From Tunturiibacter gelidiferens (GTDB taxonomy: Bacteria > Acidobacteriota > Terriglobia > Terriglobales > Acidobacteriaceae), in contig NZ_JACCCV010000001.1 in assembly GCF_013410115.1 (NCBI RefSeq), positions 248,001-312,000 of the forward strand: a DNA stretch of 64,000 bases. The letters are read 5' to 3'. How positions within the stretch are numbered: position 1 is the stretch's first letter; each line of letters starts with the position of its first letter. Below, in pieces: positions 1 to 10,403 of the stretch. Below the pieces are notes generated by a model. That model did no database searches. It saw only the letters and a program-made list of their open reading frames with translations, and was not told the origin of the DNA. A program made the translations under genes and the position numbers.

Positions 1-24
1 CTCAGGGGAGAAGGAAATACGAAT

Positions 25-1524
25 ATGCTCGCAGCCCTGCTTGCCCTCGCCGCCGCCAATCTGATCTGCCTCATCCTCCTTCTGCTCCGTAAGCAACCGG
101 TGCCCGCAACGGACGCACGCCTCGCCCAGCTGCCCGACCAGCTGACCCGCCTCGACGCGAGAAACGAGGCGCTCGATCGTCACCTCCGCAGCGAACTCGC
201 CCAGTTGCGCTCCGGTGCCGCCGACGAGGCCCGCCGTACCCGCGAAGCAGCCGCAGCAGACTTCACCAGCCTGCGCACCGAGATCACCGCCACCATCGCC
301 GAACTCAGCGGACTTCTCCAGAACGGCCTCAACGCCTTTCGCAGCGACAACAAGACCTCAGACGAAGTCCTCCGTACCGCCGTTCAGCAGAACCTCGACG
401 CCATCGCGCAGCGCCTCACCTACTTCATCGGCGAGGTCAACCGCAATCAGATGGAAGCCCGCGAAGCCCTGCACAGTCGCCTCAACGAGCTCTCCGGCGA
501 AGCTAACGACCAACAGGAAAAGCTCCGCTTTACCGTCGAAGACCGCCTTACGAAACTCAACGACGCTAATACCGCCAAGCTCGAGGAGATGCGCGTCACC
601 GTCGACGAAAAGCTGCACGCCACGCTCCAGACCCGGCTCACCGAATCCTTCGGCCAGGTCACCACGCACCTCGGCGAAGTCCAGAAGGGCCTCGGCGAGA
701 TGAAGGAGCTAGCCACTGGCGTAGGTGATCTCAAACGGGTTCTCTCCAACGTCAAATCACGCGGCGTCGTCGGCGAGTTCCAGCTCGGCCAGCAGCTCGA
801 GCAGATGTTCTCCCCCGAGCAGTACATCAAAAACGCCCGCATCAAACCCGGAACCCTCGAGTCCGTCGAATACGCCCTCAAGTTCCCCTCCGGCGAAGGC
901 CAGACCGGCCCCGACAGCTACACCCTCCTCGCCATCGACGCCAAGTTTCCCAAAGAGGACTGGGAGCGCCTCGAACACGCCTACGAGACAGGCGAAGGCA
1001 TTGAGGTAGCCGGAAAGGCCTTCGAGCGTGGCATCCGCGCCGAAGGCAAACGCATCTGCGACAAATACATCGACCCACCCACCACCATGCCGCACGCCAT
1101 CATGTTCCTACCCACCGAGAACCTCTACGCCGAGGTTGTCCGCCGCCCCGGCCTCCAATCCGAGATACAGTCCAGCTGCCGCGTCACCATCGCCGGGCCC
1201 TCCACCTTCATGGCCATCCTTACCAGCTTCCAGATGGGCTTTCACACTCTCGCCATTCAGAAGAAGGGCGACGAGGTCTGGCGCGTCCTCTCCAGCGCCA
1301 AAAAGGAGTTCGAGACCTACGGCGGCCTCATGCAGAAGGTCGAAGACCAAGTCGGCACCGTTCAGAACACCATTCAAAAGCTCGGCGTCCGCACGCGGGC
1401 TATTAACAAGGCCCTCAAAAACGTCTCCTCGATCGACCCCGGCGTCCCCATATCCAACCTCATCGGCTTTGACGAGCTCTCGGGCGTCGCCCCGTTGCTC
1501 GCAGCATCGGGCGAGGAAGACTGA
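25..1524 (+). CDS. rmuC: RmuC-family DNA recombination protein
   Basis: RmuC proteins limit aberrant DNA rearrangements in E. coli; their exact biochemical activity is not settled. The 499-residue product has one hydrophobic segment at about residues 1-20 that should anchor it in the inner membrane, a long charged coiled-coil region (about 30-240), then the conserved RmuC core (about 245-440) with the family-like stretches [13 protein letters not shown] and MFLPTEN. The ATG is supported by a purine-rich GGGGAGAAGGAA just upstream. Length is normal for the family. It lies 143 bases before acpP on the same strand and is probably transcribed separately. Assignment rests on overall architecture and core motifs. 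Confidence 0.9.
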   Translation: MLAALLALAAANLICLILLLLRKQPVPATDARLAQLPDQLTRLDARNEALDRHLRSELAQLRSGAADEARRTREAAAADFTSLRTEITATIAELSGLLQNGLNAFRSDNKTSDEVLRTAVQQNLDAIAQRLTYFIGEVNRNQMEAREALHSRLNELSGEANDQQEKLRFTVEDRLTKLNDANTAKLEEMRVTVDEKLHATLQTRLTESFGQVTTHLGEVQKGLGEMKELATGVGDLKRVLSNVKSRGVVGEFQLGQQLEQMFSPEQYIKNARIKPGTLESVEYALKFPSGEGQTGPDSYTLLAIDAKFPKEDWERLEHAYETGEGIEVAGKAFERGIRAEGKRICDKYIDPPTTMPHAIMFLPTENLYAEVVRRPGLQSEIQSSCRVTIAGPSTFMAILTSFQMGFHTLAIQKKGDEVWRVLSSAKKEFETYGGLMQKVEDQVGTVQNTIQKLGVRTRAINKALKNVSSIDPGVPISNLIGFDELSGVAPLLAASGEED

Positions 1525-1667
1525 AAAGATCCTCTTGCCCACTCTCCCCGGCCGCCCGCTGTTGCTTTACACTCACTGAGGCGCTCAGTATGCTTGAGGT
1601 TGGCCGTGTCGACCTTGAGCGACAAAACATCCAGGCTTCAGATTCCAGACGTAAACAGGAGAACGAA

Positions 1668-1910
1668 ATGGCAGCAGTAGACGAGAAGGTAAAGCAGATT
1701 ATTGTCGAGCAGCTTCAAGTGGATGAAGCAGAAGTCACCCCGGGCGCAAGCTTTCAGGAAGATCTCGGTGCAGACTCCCTCGACGTCGTCGAGCTCGTCA
1801 TGCAGTTTGAAGAAGCATTCGACATCCAGATCCCCGACGAGGATGCCGAGAAGATCAAGACCGTCAAAGACGCCGTCGACTATATCGAAAAGAACCAGAA
1901 GGCCAAGTAA
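1668..1910 (+). CDS. acpP: Acyl carrier protein
   Basis: Carries growing fatty acyl chains on a 4'-phosphopantetheine arm in the cytoplasm. The 80-residue acidic protein has the modification site in the motif [10 protein letters not shown], with Ser37 as the attachment residue. An in-frame ORF continues upstream to 1590, but the ATG at 1668 is chosen because AACAGGAGAACGA precedes it at normal spacing and it gives the standard ACP length. fabF follows after only 3 bases, so the two are co-transcribed, the usual acpP-fabF arrangement. Confidence 0.97.
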   Translation: MAAVDEKVKQIIVEQLQVDEAEVTPGASFQEDLGADSLDVVELVMQFEEAFDIQIPDEDAEKIKTVKDAVDYIEKNQKAK

Positions 1911-1913
1911 ACA

Positions 1914-3164
1914 ATGGAGCATCGTCGCGTAGTTGTCACCGGCCTCGGCCTGATCTGCGGGGTCGGCAAAACCGCCCCTGAGGTTTGGGAAGGCCTCATG
2001 GCCGGACGAAGCGGTATGGCCGAGATCAAGGCATTCGATCTCACAGGTCATCCAGTCCGCTTCGCTGCAGAGGTTAAGGACTTCGATCCTCTCCTCTTCG
2101 TCGAAAAGAAAGAATCCCGCAAGATGGGCCGCTTCATTCACTTCGCCCTGGCCGCAGCAGCCGAGGCGATGGCCCACTCCGGCCTCAAGATCACCGAAGA
2201 GAATCGCGATCAGGTCGGCGTTCACATCGGCTCCGGCATCGGTGGCTTCGACGTCATCGAGCGCGAACACTCCAACCTGCTCTCCGGCGGCCCGCGCAAG
2301 GTCTCGCCGTTCTTCATCCCGGGCTCCATCATCAATCTCGCCGCCGGCCACGTCTCCATCAAGTACGGCGCACGCGGACCTAACGAAGCCACTGCGACCG
2401 CCTGCACCACCTCAGCGCACTCCATCGGCGACGCCTTCCGCATCATTCAGCGTGGCGATGCCGACGCCATGATCGCCGGCGGCACCGAAGCCTCCATCAC
2501 GCCTCTGGGTGTGGCAGGATTCGCCGCCATGCGCGCCCTCTCTACCCGCAACGACGACCCCGAGCACGCCAGCCGCCCCTTCGACAAGGATCGCGACGGC
2601 TTCGTAGTCGGCGAAGGCGCAGGCATCCTCATCCTCGAAGAGCTCGAGTTCGCCAAGGCTCGCGGCGCGAACATCCTCGCCGAAGTCATAGGCTACGGCC
2701 TCTCCGCCGACGCCTTCCACATGACCGGCATGGCTCCCGAAGGCGAAGGCTGCTACCGCTCCATGCAGCACGCGCTCAAAGTCGCCGGCATCTCGCCCGA
2801 CCAGATCGACTACGTCAACGCCCACGCCACCTCGACGCCCCTCGGCGACGCCCTCGAATCGAAGGCCATCGAAAACGTCTTCGGCGAACGCGCGATCGAC
2901 GGCAAGCTCCTGGTCAGCTCTACAAAATCCATGACCGGCCACCTTCTCGGCGGCGCCGGCGGCCTCGAAGCCGGCATCACCATCCTAGCCATGCAGCACC
3001 AGATCGCGCCCCCCACGATGAACATCGTCGAACTCGATCCCCAGTGCCGCCTCAACTACGTCCCCAACAAACCTCTGCCCGCCAAGATCGACTACGCCCT
3101 CTCGAACTCCTTCGGCTTCGGCGGCACCAACGGCTCCCTCGTCTTCAAACGCTGGACCGAATAA
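1914..3164 (+). CDS. fabF: Beta-ketoacyl-ACP synthase II
   Basis: Condenses malonyl-ACP with acyl-ACP in fatty acid elongation. The 416-residue protein shows the Cys-His-His triad of the family: Cys164 in ATACTTSAHS, His304 in NAHATSTPLGD and His343 in STKSMTGHLLGGAGG, plus the glycine-rich C-terminal FGFGGTNGS. It starts 3 bases after acpP and shares its transcript. Length is typical of FabF. A hairpin with a weak pyrimidine tail begins 22 bases after the stop. Confidence 0.96.
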   Translation: MEHRRVVVTGLGLICGVGKTAPEVWEGLMAGRSGMAEIKAFDLTGHPVRFAAEVKDFDPLLFVEKKESRKMGRFIHFALAAAAEAMAHSGLKITEENRDQVGVHIGSGIGGFDVIEREHSNLLSGGPRKVSPFFIPGSIINLAAGHVSIKYGARGPNEATATACTTSAHSIGDAFRIIQRGDADAMIAGGTEASITPLGVAGFAAMRALSTRNDDPEHASRPFDKDRDGFVVGEGAGILILEELEFAKARGANILAEVIGYGLSADAFHMTGMAPEGEGCYRSMQHALKVAGISPDQIDYVNAHATSTPLGDALESKAIENVFGERAIDGKLLVSSTKSMTGHLLGGAGGLEAGITILAMQHQIAPPTMNIVELDPQCRLNYVPNKPLPAKIDYALSNSFGFGGTNGSLVFKRWTE

Positions 3165-3185
3165 TCTCTCACCAGAATCACTACT

Positions 3186-3210
3186 GAGGTCCGGCGAAAA
3201 GTCGGGCCTC
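3186..3210 (+). terminator. Possible terminator after acpP-fabF
   Basis: A ten-pair stem with two G-T wobbles (arms 3186-3195 and 3201-3210, loop GAAAA) sits just after fabF. The tail is pyrimidine-rich (TTCGCTTCTCTC) rather than a clean T run, so intrinsic termination is plausible but unproven. Confidence 0.45.
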
Positions 3211-3237
3211 TTCGCTTCTCTCGCCCCTCAGACAATC

Positions 3238-3273
3238 GTCATCCTGAGCGCAGCGAAGGATCCCTGTATTTGC
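3238..3273. repeat. Interspersed GTCAT-type repeat, copy 1
   Basis: Begins GTCATCCTGAGCGCAGCGAA and ends near CTGTATTTGC. Its layout, GTCAT head, GCGCAGCG core and GGA..TTTGC-like tail, recurs at 3307, 39833 and 63020, and in weaker form at 62892, always between genes. Confidence 0.6.
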
Positions 3274-3306
3274 AGTTGCCTCTCCCTCGTCTCCCATCCA
3301 AACAAA

Positions 3307-3374
3307 GTCATCTCGACCGAAGCGCTTCACGGTTTCATCGTGAAGCGCGCAGTGGAGAGACCCCCGCATTTCGC
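3307..3374. repeat. Interspersed GTCAT-type repeat, copy 2
   Basis: A longer relative of copy 1, starting GTCATCTCGACCGAAGCG and ending CCCGCATTTCGC. The middle holds a perfect inverted repeat (3322-3331 and 3339-3348) with a 7-base loop, so a transcript would fold into a hairpin. Confidence 0.6.
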
Positions 3375-3506
3375 TTCCAAAGCCAAACCCCAAAGCATCC
3401 TCAGCCCACCCGCTTCCAGTGAGATAAATAAACGAAACCTTCCGCATCTTCTCCTCGTCAACACACTCGTCGCTCAAGTTACAAAAAAGTAGTCGGAGAC
3501 CCGTTC

Positions 3507-5030
3507 ATGAAGTTTCGCCTCACCCTCTGCCTCTTCGCCGCAACCCTCACCACGCAAGCCGAAGTCTCCCTCCCCAAAATCTTCTCCAGCCACATGGTCC
3601 TCCAGCGCGACATGCCCATCCACATCTGGGGCAGCGCCACACCCGGCGAATCCATCACCGCCACTTTCCACGACCTCACCAATACCGCTACCACCGACGC
3701 CACCGGCCGCTGGAGCCTCTATCTCCCCCCGCAGCCCGCCGGCGGCCCCTACACCCTCACAGTCCGCGGCTCCAACACCATCACCTACGACGACATCCTC
3801 CTCGGCGATCTCTGGTTCGCCTCCGGCCAGTCCAACATGGAGATGCCTCTCTCCGGTTTCGACCCCCACACTCAAATCCAAAACGCCGAAAAAGAGATCG
3901 CAGCCGCCAGCTATCCCAACATCCGTCTCCTCCGAATCGAAAAAGACTCCGCTGACTACCCCGCCGAAGATGTCAAAGCCACCACCGGCTGGTCTCCATG
4001 CACCCCCGAATCTGCAAAAACCTTCTCCGCCGTCGCCTACTTTTTCGGTCGCGATCTGCAAAAGGCCCTTGCCGACAAGCAGCAACACATTCCCATCGGC
4101 CTCATCGACTCCACCTGGGGAGGAACCCTCGCCGAGGCGTGGACCAGCCTCGACACCCTCGGCTCCAACGCCTCCCTCCTGCCCGTCTTCGCGGCCCGCG
4201 CCGAAAAAATGAACCACGAGACCACCGAGATCCGCCAGGACGCACTCGACAAAGCGAACCGCGAACAAGGTAAGCCGGTCGCCATCCGTTGGCATCCCGA
4301 CCCCGACTCCTGGCGTCCGGCCGGCCTCTACAACGCGATGGTCGCTCCCTTCACTCCGTTACCGATCAAAGGCGTCATCTGGTATCAAGGCGAAGCCAAC
4401 TCCGTCCTCAACACCGTCGACCTCTACGACAAACTCCTCCCCGCACTCATCCAGGACTGGCGTCAGCACTGGGCCCAGGGCAACCTCCCCTTCCTCTACG
4501 TCCAGATCTCCGCCTACGCCAGCACCCCACAGGAAAACTGGGGAGAACTCCGCGACGCCCAGCGAAAGGCCCTCTCCCTCGTCAACACCGGCATGGCCGT
4601 CACCATCGACATCGGCAACGAGTACGACGTTCACCCCGCCAACAAGCAGACCGTAGGCGAGCGCCTCTCGCTCCTCGCCCGCCGCCTCGTCTACAACGAA
4701 GACCTCGCAGCCTCCGGTCCGCTCTTCCGCCTCGCCTACCCCGACAAAGGAGCCATGCACGTCTGGTTCGACAACGCCGCCGGCCTCCACACCAAAAACG
4801 GCGCACTCGAGGGCTTCGAGGTCGCCGGCTCCGACCGCGTCTTCCTCCGCGCCAACGCCCACATCGATCACGAAGCGAGTGGCGACACAGTCATCGTCGC
4901 CAGCCCTGCCATCCCCAACCCGCAGTACGTCCGCTACGCCTGGCCCAACTTTCCCCAGGCCAACCTCTACAACGGCGCGAACCTCCCCGCCTCCACCTTC
5001 ACCTCACTCCAGCTGTCCGCGCAACCTTAG
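3507..5030 (+). CDS. Secreted sialate O-acetylesterase-like SGNH hydrolase
   Basis: Predicted carbohydrate esterase that removes acetyl groups from sialic acid or plant-type sugars, exported through the Sec path. The 507-residue protein has a short hydrophobic signal at about residues 1-18. It then shows the family blocks: nucleophile block GQSNMEM with Ser109, DSTWGGTLAEAW, GVIWYQGEAN, and the late DVHP block supplying the catalytic Asp and His. The N-terminal SSHMVLQRDMP motif is typical of this family. The substrate cannot be read from sequence. Its stop codon overlaps the stop codon of the convergent YIP1 gene. Confidence 0.85.
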   Translation: MKFRLTLCLFAATLTTQAEVSLPKIFSSHMVLQRDMPIHIWGSATPGESITATFHDLTNTATTDATGRWSLYLPPQPAGGPYTLTVRGSNTITYDDILLGDLWFASGQSNMEMPLSGFDPHTQIQNAEKEIAAASYPNIRLLRIEKDSADYPAEDVKATTGWSPCTPESAKTFSAVAYFFGRDLQKALADKQQHIPIGLIDSTWGGTLAEAWTSLDTLGSNASLLPVFAARAEKMNHETTEIRQDALDKANREQGKPVAIRWHPDPDSWRPAGLYNAMVAPFTPLPIKGVIWYQGEANSVLNTVDLYDKLLPALIQDWRQHWAQGNLPFLYVQISAYASTPQENWGELRDAQRKALSLVNTGMAVTIDIGNEYDVHPANKQTVGERLSLLARRLVYNEDLAASGPLFRLAYPDKGAMHVWFDNAAGLHTKNGALEGFEVAGSDRVFLRANAHIDHEASGDTVIVASPAIPNPQYVRYAWPNFPQANLYNGANLPASTFTSLQLSAQP

Positions 5031-5779
5031 CCGCTGATCGCCGCCGACACCACACTCAAAATGAAGATCAGCACCCACCAACCCACCACCACCGCCGCAG
5101 CCTTCCCACGGCTCACCTTCGCCACAATCGAGGTCCCAATCACCAGCAGAATCAAATTCCAGATCCCGATCACATCAAAAAAACTCAACGCGGTCTTCAG
5201 CCACGGCGCCGCATCCGGCATAAAGTAAGCCGGGTTCGTCCCCACCGCATTTTTGATATTGAAACTTTCCGCACTGCTCCCAAAAATAACCGTCACCATC
5301 GTCAGCAACCCACTCAACAGCCGCGGCAGCGACGCGTACATCCACACGCAGAACATCTGCGCAAACGTCGTCTTCGCCCCCAGCCCGAAATTAAAGCTCG
5401 CCCAGTTAATCAGCGCCCCAATCGCCGAGATGAGCAGAATAATCACCGGCGTCGCATACGACACATACTTATACCCCTTCGACATGCTCTGCATCCTGCC
5501 CGCACGCTCATCCGCCGTCAGGCTCTGCATCTGCTCCTCCTGCTTCGGACTATCCAGAATCACGTTCTCTACCACACGACCGAAGCCCACCTGCTTATCG
5601 ATCGTGAACGTGACACCAAGCGACACAACCACCGCCAGCAGAAACGGCAGCCACCAACTCGTGCTCCGAAGAATATCCGTGAACGTCTTCGACGGAGCGA
5701 CAAACGTATCCACCACCCGCTCCACCTGGCTCAACCCCGGTTGTCCCGGCTGCGCCTCCACCGCCACAACGTCGCTCAT
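5027..5779 (-). CDS. YIP1-family membrane protein
   Basis: A 250-residue integral membrane protein with a hydrophilic N-terminus of about 35 residues and about five hydrophobic segments, the first near LPFLLAVVVSLGV. The pattern FVAPSKTFTDI...WWLPFLL matches bacterial YIP1 proteins, whose function is unknown. A strong AGGAGG lies 5 bases before the ATG. It is transcribed toward, and overlaps by four bases, the esterase gene. Confidence 0.75.
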   Translation of the reverse strand: MSDVVAVEAQPGQPGLSQVERVVDTFVAPSKTFTDILRSTSWWLPFLLAVVVSLGVTFTIDKQVGFGRVVENVILDSPKQEEQMQSLTADERAGRMQSMSKGYKYVSYATPVIILLISAIGALINWASFNFGLGAKTTFAQMFCVWMYASLPRLLSGLLTMVTVIFGSSAESFNIKNAVGTNPAYFMPDAAPWLKTALSFFDVIGIWNLILLVIGTSIVAKVSRGKAAAVVVGWWVLIFILSVVSAAISG

Positions 5780-6003
5780 AAAGCCTCCTCGCGCAAATTC
5801 TTCGACCAGCGCAGCAAATTAACGCTCAAGAATGTCTCCGCATTCTAGCCCACCTCGCCATGCCGCCCAACAGAATCGAAAAAACACCCAAAAAACCAAC
5901 GCCCTCCAGAGCGAATGACGCTCTGGGGAATGACGCTTTATAGGTAGACATCTCTTACCCAGAGGGTGATACAGTTCCGCTGTACTTTGGATTGGTGCGC
6001 GCT

Positions 6004-9000
6004 ATGAAGTGTAAGGCTGTGTTCCTCCTCTCTAGCCGGTCGCAGCCTCGACCCGTCTCCTGCACGATATTCCTCCTTGCCTTGATGTCTCTCTTCGGCG
6101 CGACTGCAGGCTGCGGAGGCAACTCCTCGGGCGGAAAATCGCCTGGAAACGAAACCCCTCCGGCCAATCTGGTCTATCCCCAAACCACCATCGCCGCTAC
6201 CATCGGCCAGGCCATCGCCAACAACACTCCAACCGTCACCGGCACAGTAACCTCCTACTCCGTCAGCCCGACACTTCCTCCGGGCCTCAGCCTCAACGCG
6301 ACAACCGGCACCCTCTCCGGCACCCCCACCTCCGCCACTCCACAGGCGACCTACACCATCACCGCAACAAACTCCGCAGGTTCGACGACCGCGACCGTAT
6401 CCATCGTCGTAAACCCTCCGCCGCCGACAAACCTTGTCTACCCACAGACCACCATCGCTGCGACTGTCGGCCAGTCCATCGCCACTGACACTCCTACCGT
6501 CACCGGAACCGTAACCAGCTTCACCGTTAGCCCTGCACTTCCCGCTGGCCTCAGCCTCAACGCATCGACCGGAGCAATCTCCGGAACCCCCACCGCCGTC
6601 ACCGCACAAGCGACCTACACAATCACGGCAGCGAACTCCGCAGGCTCGACGACCGCGACCCTGAAGATCGCCGTGAACCCCGCTCCGCCGACCAATCTCG
6701 TCTACCCGCAACCTACCATCGCCGCAACAGTCGGCCAGGCCATTACCACTGACACTCCCACCGTCACAGGAACAGCAACCAGCTTCACCGTCAGCCCCAC
6801 ACTCCCTGCTGGCCTCAGCCTCAACGCAACAACCGGAGCAATCTCCGGCACCCCCACCTCCCACACCGCACAGGCCACCTACACCATCACCGCAGCAAAC
6901 TCCGCAGGCTCGACCATCGCAACCGTACAGATCGCCGTGAACCCCCCTCCGCCAACAAACCTGGTCTACCCTCAGACCACCATCGCCGCGACCGTCGGCC
7001 AGGCCATCACCACGGATACTCCCACCGTCACCGGAACCGTAACCAGCTACACCATCAGCCCCGCACTTCCCGCTGGCCTCAGCCTCGACGCGACGACTGG
7101 AGCAATCTCCGGCACCCCCACCTCCGTCATCACGCAGGCGACCTACACCATCACCGCAGCAAACTCCGCAGGCTCGACCACCGCCACCGTACAGATCGCC
7201 GTGAACCCTCCCCCGCCAACCAACCTGGTCTATCCACAGACCACCATCGTTGCGACCGTCGGCCAGTCCATTCCCACGGATACTCCCACCGTCACAGGAA
7301 CCGCAACCAGCTACACCGTCAGCCCCGCACTCCCCGCTGGCCTCAGCCTCAACGCGACGACCGGCGCGATCTCCGGCCCCCCCACCTCCGCCACTCCACA
7401 GGCGACCTACACCGTCACCGCAGCAAACTCCACTGGCTCAACCACCGCCACCGTACAGATCGTCGTGAACCTTGCCCCGCCAACAAATCTTGTCTATCCC
7501 CAAACCACCATAGCTGCCACCGTCACCCGAACCATTCCCACCGATACACCCACCGTCACCGGCACTGTAACCACATACACCGTCAGCCCCGCGCTCCCCG
7601 CTGGCCTCAGCCTCGACGCATCGACCGGAGCAGTCTCCGGCACCCCCACCTCAATCACATCACAAGCTACCTACACCGTCACCGCGACAAACTCCGCAGG
7701 CTCCACGACCGCAAACCTTACGATCACGGTCGCCAGCTTCAGCGCCTTCACTCTGCTCGATCTCGGCCACGCCAACTCGCTTGCCGTCATGCGGCTTCAA
7801 CCCACCCGCCTCTTCAGTCAGGACACCAGCGGTCATTGGGCGCTCTGGGATTACACCGCCACAACCGAGCTCGCCAGCGGCGACCCCGCCACCCTTGGCC
7901 TCATCTCCCCCTATCCAGCCGACATGGCAGGCTCCGTCCTCGCCATCGGCACCGCAAACGCGGTCGAAATCCGCTCCAACACGGATGGAAGCCTCATCAC
8001 AACTCTCACCTCGCCCAGCCTCGACCCCGTCCCCTTCGCCGCCGCCTGGTGGAAGCTCTCCGCCGACGGCACCTACATCGCCTCAGGCTATGCTTCCGGC
8101 CTCTCCGTCTGGAGCACCACCGACGGACATCTTCTCTTCTCCCGCACCGGCGACTACTCCAGGGCAAGAGCCTTCGCGGCCGCCGGACAGCTTCAAATCG
8201 GCCTCGGCCCCGCCGGCAATAACGTCATCGAAACCGACTCCGTTCCCTCCGGAACCTCCTCCACCGGTCCTGCCTTCACCGCCAACTTCAACTCATGGTT
8301 CACCGACGGCAGCCACTTTTTCACCAACACCCCCAACCTCAGCCCGCCCAACACCCCCCCGGTCTATGACGTCTACACCTACTCAGCGGCCACAGTTCAA
8401 CAAGGCATGCTCTCCCTCGGCTACCTGAACTTCACCGGTTACGCCAACTGGTTCTGGACCTACCCCGTCAACGTCCTCAGCGTCTACCCCATCGGCGCCA
8501 CCACTCCCACCGCCACCTACACCCTCAGCGCCGACACCGCCGTCATTCCCTCCGGGTCCACCCTCGGCGTGCTTCCCTACGGAACCCCCGCCGCCTCTAC
8601 CATCGATATCTCCGGCACCACTCCCACCCTCAGCACCGCCGTCAACCTTCCCGTAGCCTACGAGTCCGCCTTCGCCGCACTCTCTCCCGCACAATGGGCC
8701 GTCGGCAATCAGCACGGTGTCGTCCTCGACGGCCCCAGCGCCACCACCACACCGCGCTTCTTCGGATACGGCAACGCCTTCAGCATCGCCGGAGCACCCG
8801 GCCACGCAACCATCGCCACCGCCATCGGTAAAATCCTCGACTACGATCCCGCCTCCCAAACCATCCTCAGCACCATCAACTTCACCAGCTCAAAGCTTGC
8901 CCTCTCCACCGACGGAACCGTCCTCGCCGCCAAAGCCAGCGACATCGACTCGCAATACGAACCCGACCGCACCCTCAACATCTACTCACTCCCCGCCGGC

Positions 9001-9717
9001 ACCGTCACCAGCACCTTCCCTTATCAACTCAACGACCAGTCCCCCGCAACACCCTTCCTCTTTGACTACTCTCTCTCCAGCTCAGGCACCGCACTCGGCC
9101 AGTATCTGGGCACCTACAACGGGCTGTACTTCGACTACACCCGCCAGGTCACACCCATCCCCGGCTCCCCCATCGTCTGGTCCGATAACCCACCCTCCGG
9201 CGTCTACGACGGCACCACGCCCATCCTGCTCTCCCCCGATGGAACCCTCGTCGCCGTCTCCACCGGCGACTACTCCTCCACCTCAACCACCAGCATCTAC
9301 AAAAACGGTGTCCTCGCCGCCACGGTCAATGGCTTCGCCGTCGGCTGGATCGACAACAATCGTGTCCTGGTCAACACCTTCGGCCCGCTGGGGACCCACG
9401 TCTACCCACCCTATCTCGGAGCCGTCATCTACGACGCCACCGGCACCCAGCTCACCACCCTTACCGCACTCCCGCAGCTCCCACCCGCCGGCCAGAGCCT
9501 GCCCTTATCCACCACCGCCTTCTTCCCCGTCGACTCCAACTCCATCTACTCCCCCTACACCTACACCATCTACTCCCTGACCACCGGCGCCGCAATCTGG
9601 ACCGAAACCCTCCCGCATCCCGGAACCACGACCGTACCCTACATCGGCGCCTCAGCCGTCTCCGGCAATTACATCGTCTTCACCTCCGGCGCCCACATCC
9701 TAGTCGACCTCCCCTGA
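6004..9717 (+). CDS. Large lipoprotein with six Ig-like repeats and a propeller-like C-terminus
   Basis: A surface or periplasmic lipoprotein of unknown function, possibly an adhesin. The signal ends in the lipobox ATAGC (Cys about residue 35). Six tandem 88-residue repeats follow, starting at bases 6166, 6430, 6694, 6958, 7222 and 7486. Each has the pattern [15 protein letters not shown] ... [22 protein letters not shown], the signature of the putative Ig (He_PIG) family. The last 650 or so residues hold recurring short strands such as GHWALWDY and [10 protein letters not shown], which suggest a beta-propeller. The frame also opens at a TTG at 5992; ATG 6004 is preferred as it gives a clean signal peptide, though no strong ribosome site precedes it. 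Confidence 0.8.
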   Translation: MKCKAVFLLSSRSQPRPVSCTIFLLALMSLFGATAGCGGNSSGGKSPGNETPPANLVYPQTTIAATIGQAIANNTPTVTGTVTSYSVSPTLPPGLSLNATTGTLSGTPTSATPQATYTITATNSAGSTTATVSIVVNPPPPTNLVYPQTTIAATVGQSIATDTPTVTGTVTSFTVSPALPAGLSLNASTGAISGTPTAVTAQATYTITAANSAGSTTATLKIAVNPAPPTNLVYPQPTIAATVGQAITTDTPTVTGTATSFTVSPTLPAGLSLNATTGAISGTPTSHTAQATYTITAANSAGSTIATVQIAVNPPPPTNLVYPQTTIAATVGQAITTDTPTVTGTVTSYTISPALPAGLSLDATTGAISGTPTSVITQATYTITAANSAGSTTATVQIAVNPPPPTNLVYPQTTIVATVGQSIPTDTPTVTGTATSYTVSPALPAGLSLNATTGAISGPPTSATPQATYTVTAANSTGSTTATVQIVVNLAPPTNLVYPQTTIAATVTRTIPTDTPTVTGTVTTYTVSPALPAGLSLDASTGAVSGTPTSITSQATYTVTATNSAGSTTANLTITVASFSAFTLLDLGHANSLAVMRLQPTRLFSQDTSGHWALWDYTATTELASGDPATLGLISPYPADMAGSVLAIGTANAVEIRSNTDGSLITTLTSPSLDPVPFAAAWWKLSADGTYIASGYASGLSVWSTTDGHLLFSRTGDYSRARAFAAAGQLQIGLGPAGNNVIETDSVPSGTSSTGPAFTANFNSWFTDGSHFFTNTPNLSPPNTPPVYDVYTYSAATVQQGMLSLGYLNFTGYANWFWTYPVNVLSVYPIGATTPTATYTLSADTAVIPSGSTLGVLPYGTPAASTIDISGTTPTLSTAVNLPVAYESAFAALSPAQWAVGNQHGVVLDGPSATTTPRFFGYGNAFSIAGAPGHATIATAIGKILDYDPASQTILSTINFTSSKLALSTDGTVLAAKASDIDSQYEPDRTLNIYSLPAGTVTSTFPYQLNDQSPATPFLFDYSLSSSGTALGQYLGTYNGLYFDYTRQVTPIPGSPIVWSDNPPSGVYDGTTPILLSPDGTLVAVSTGDYSSTSTTSIYKNGVLAATVNGFAVGWIDNNRVLVNTFGPLGTHVYPPYLGAVIYDATGTQLTTLTALPQLPPAGQSLPLSTTAFFPVDSNSIYSPYTYTIYSLTTGAAIWTETLPHPGTTTVPYIGASAVSGNYIVFTSGAHILVDLP
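6166..7749 (+). repeat. Six in-frame tandem 264-bp repeats
   Basis: Consecutive units begin at 6166, 6430, 6694, 6958, 7222 and 7486, an exact 264-base period with no insertion or deletion. They encode the Ig-like units of the large lipoprotein. Copies differ mainly at third positions and a few residues, so they are old enough to have diverged but have kept exact length. Confidence 0.92.
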
Positions 9718-9750
9718 CCGCCGCCCGCCCCAAATCTCGCCGTCCGCTCT

Positions 9751-9812
9751 ATATCTCAATCTGAGATGCAGGCCTTCGCCCAATCCGCGAACCGCTCTCC
9801 CTAGACCCACGG
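9751..9812 (+). repeat. Diverged direct repeat, left of the low-GC cassette
   Basis: Starts ATATCTCAATCTGAGATG and continues through TTCGCC, GCGAACCGCT and TCC to about 9812. By eye it aligns with 11283-11345 over about 62 bases with roughly three quarters identity and one gap. Both copies are in the same orientation, one on each side of the two-gene cassette. Confidence 0.5.
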
Positions 9813-9962
9813 CACCCCTTGAAACCGTTAACACAGTTTCCGAATCAATGTCTGATAACTATTCTAAAATTAGCGTGACAGGGTAGGCGCATCAAAGCTG
9901 ATAACCTGCGGGGAGCGGGTGTAGGGGTATGCTTAGGGCACCTTACGGAGAGCTTCCTGTCG

Positions 9963-10403
9963 ATGGTAATGCAGAGATTTAGCGACTTCTGGTCTGCTGA
10001 GAAGTCAATTACTGAGGACATATTTTTTGCCCCAAGTGCTGGACACACGGACACTTTCATCTTCGATGAAGTCGGGTTTGTGGGAGAAAATTGCGATGGC
10101 ATATACGTCACGGGAGATTACAACTGTAGGACCGGAAGCATGGCAGTCAATTTCCAGATAAAGGGTGTTGGAGCTATACGCCGATATTGCCTTGGAGGGC
10201 TTGCTCACAAAGATGTGGGTAGATATCACGAACACATTATGCAGAAGGAAAGTGACGTCGCCCCTGGCAGCAATCTCCCTTTTGCGATAGACCGCCTAGA
10301 TTTCGTGGAACTGACACCTAAGGTTGCATGGTTAAAGATTTGCCAAGAAGCTAAGATTGCTCACACTGCCGACTTCAAAGATCCTGAAGAATGGTGCAAA
10401 TGA
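9963..10403 (+). CDS. Hypothetical protein, first gene of a low-GC two-gene cassette
   Basis: Function unknown. The 146-residue soluble protein has no signal or membrane segment. A central stretch, IRRYCLGGLAHKDVGRYHEH, is rich in His, Arg and Tyr and faintly resembles the conserved block of DUF6978-type small proteins, a weak impression. ATG 9963 follows GGAGAG at acceptable spacing; ATG 9969 is an alternative. Base composition is clearly lower in GC than the neighbours (27 of 60 bases on the line from 9961). It overlaps the next gene by an ATGA junction, so the two should be translationally coupled and functionally linked. Signs of transfer: composition, and flanking repeats at 9751 and 11283. 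Confidence 0.7.
   Translation: MVMQRFSDFWSAEKSITEDIFFAPSAGHTDTFIFDEVGFVGENCDGIYVTGDYNCRTGSMAVNFQIKGVGAIRRYCLGGLAHKDVGRYHEHIMQKESDVAPGSNLPFAIDRLDFVELTPKVAWLKICQEAKIAHTADFKDPEEWCK

Larger units (their letters stand above)
3165..3506. other. Intergenic region with hairpin and two repeats
   Basis: No gene is supported in these 342 bases. They hold the hairpin after fabF and two copies of a short interspersed repeat (3238-3273 and 3307-3374). The second copy contains a perfect 10-base inverted repeat, GCGCTTCACG at 3322-3331 against 3339-3348. A minus-strand reading frame across the region is low-complexity and lacks a convincing ribosome binding site. Confidence 0.6.

Noticed and set aside
4289..5848. 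519-codon plus-strand frame over the esterase and YIP1 genes
   Set aside because: Extremely Arg- and Pro-rich and overlaps two well-supported genes in other frames.
5938..6864. Cys- and Gly-rich minus-strand frame opposite the Ig repeats
   Set aside because: Its repeats simply mirror the repeats of the plus-strand lipoprotein gene, and it lacks a ribosome site.
6166..7749. CRISPR-like periodicity
   Set aside because: The period of 264 bases is far too long, there are no unique spacers, and the repeats encode protein in frame.
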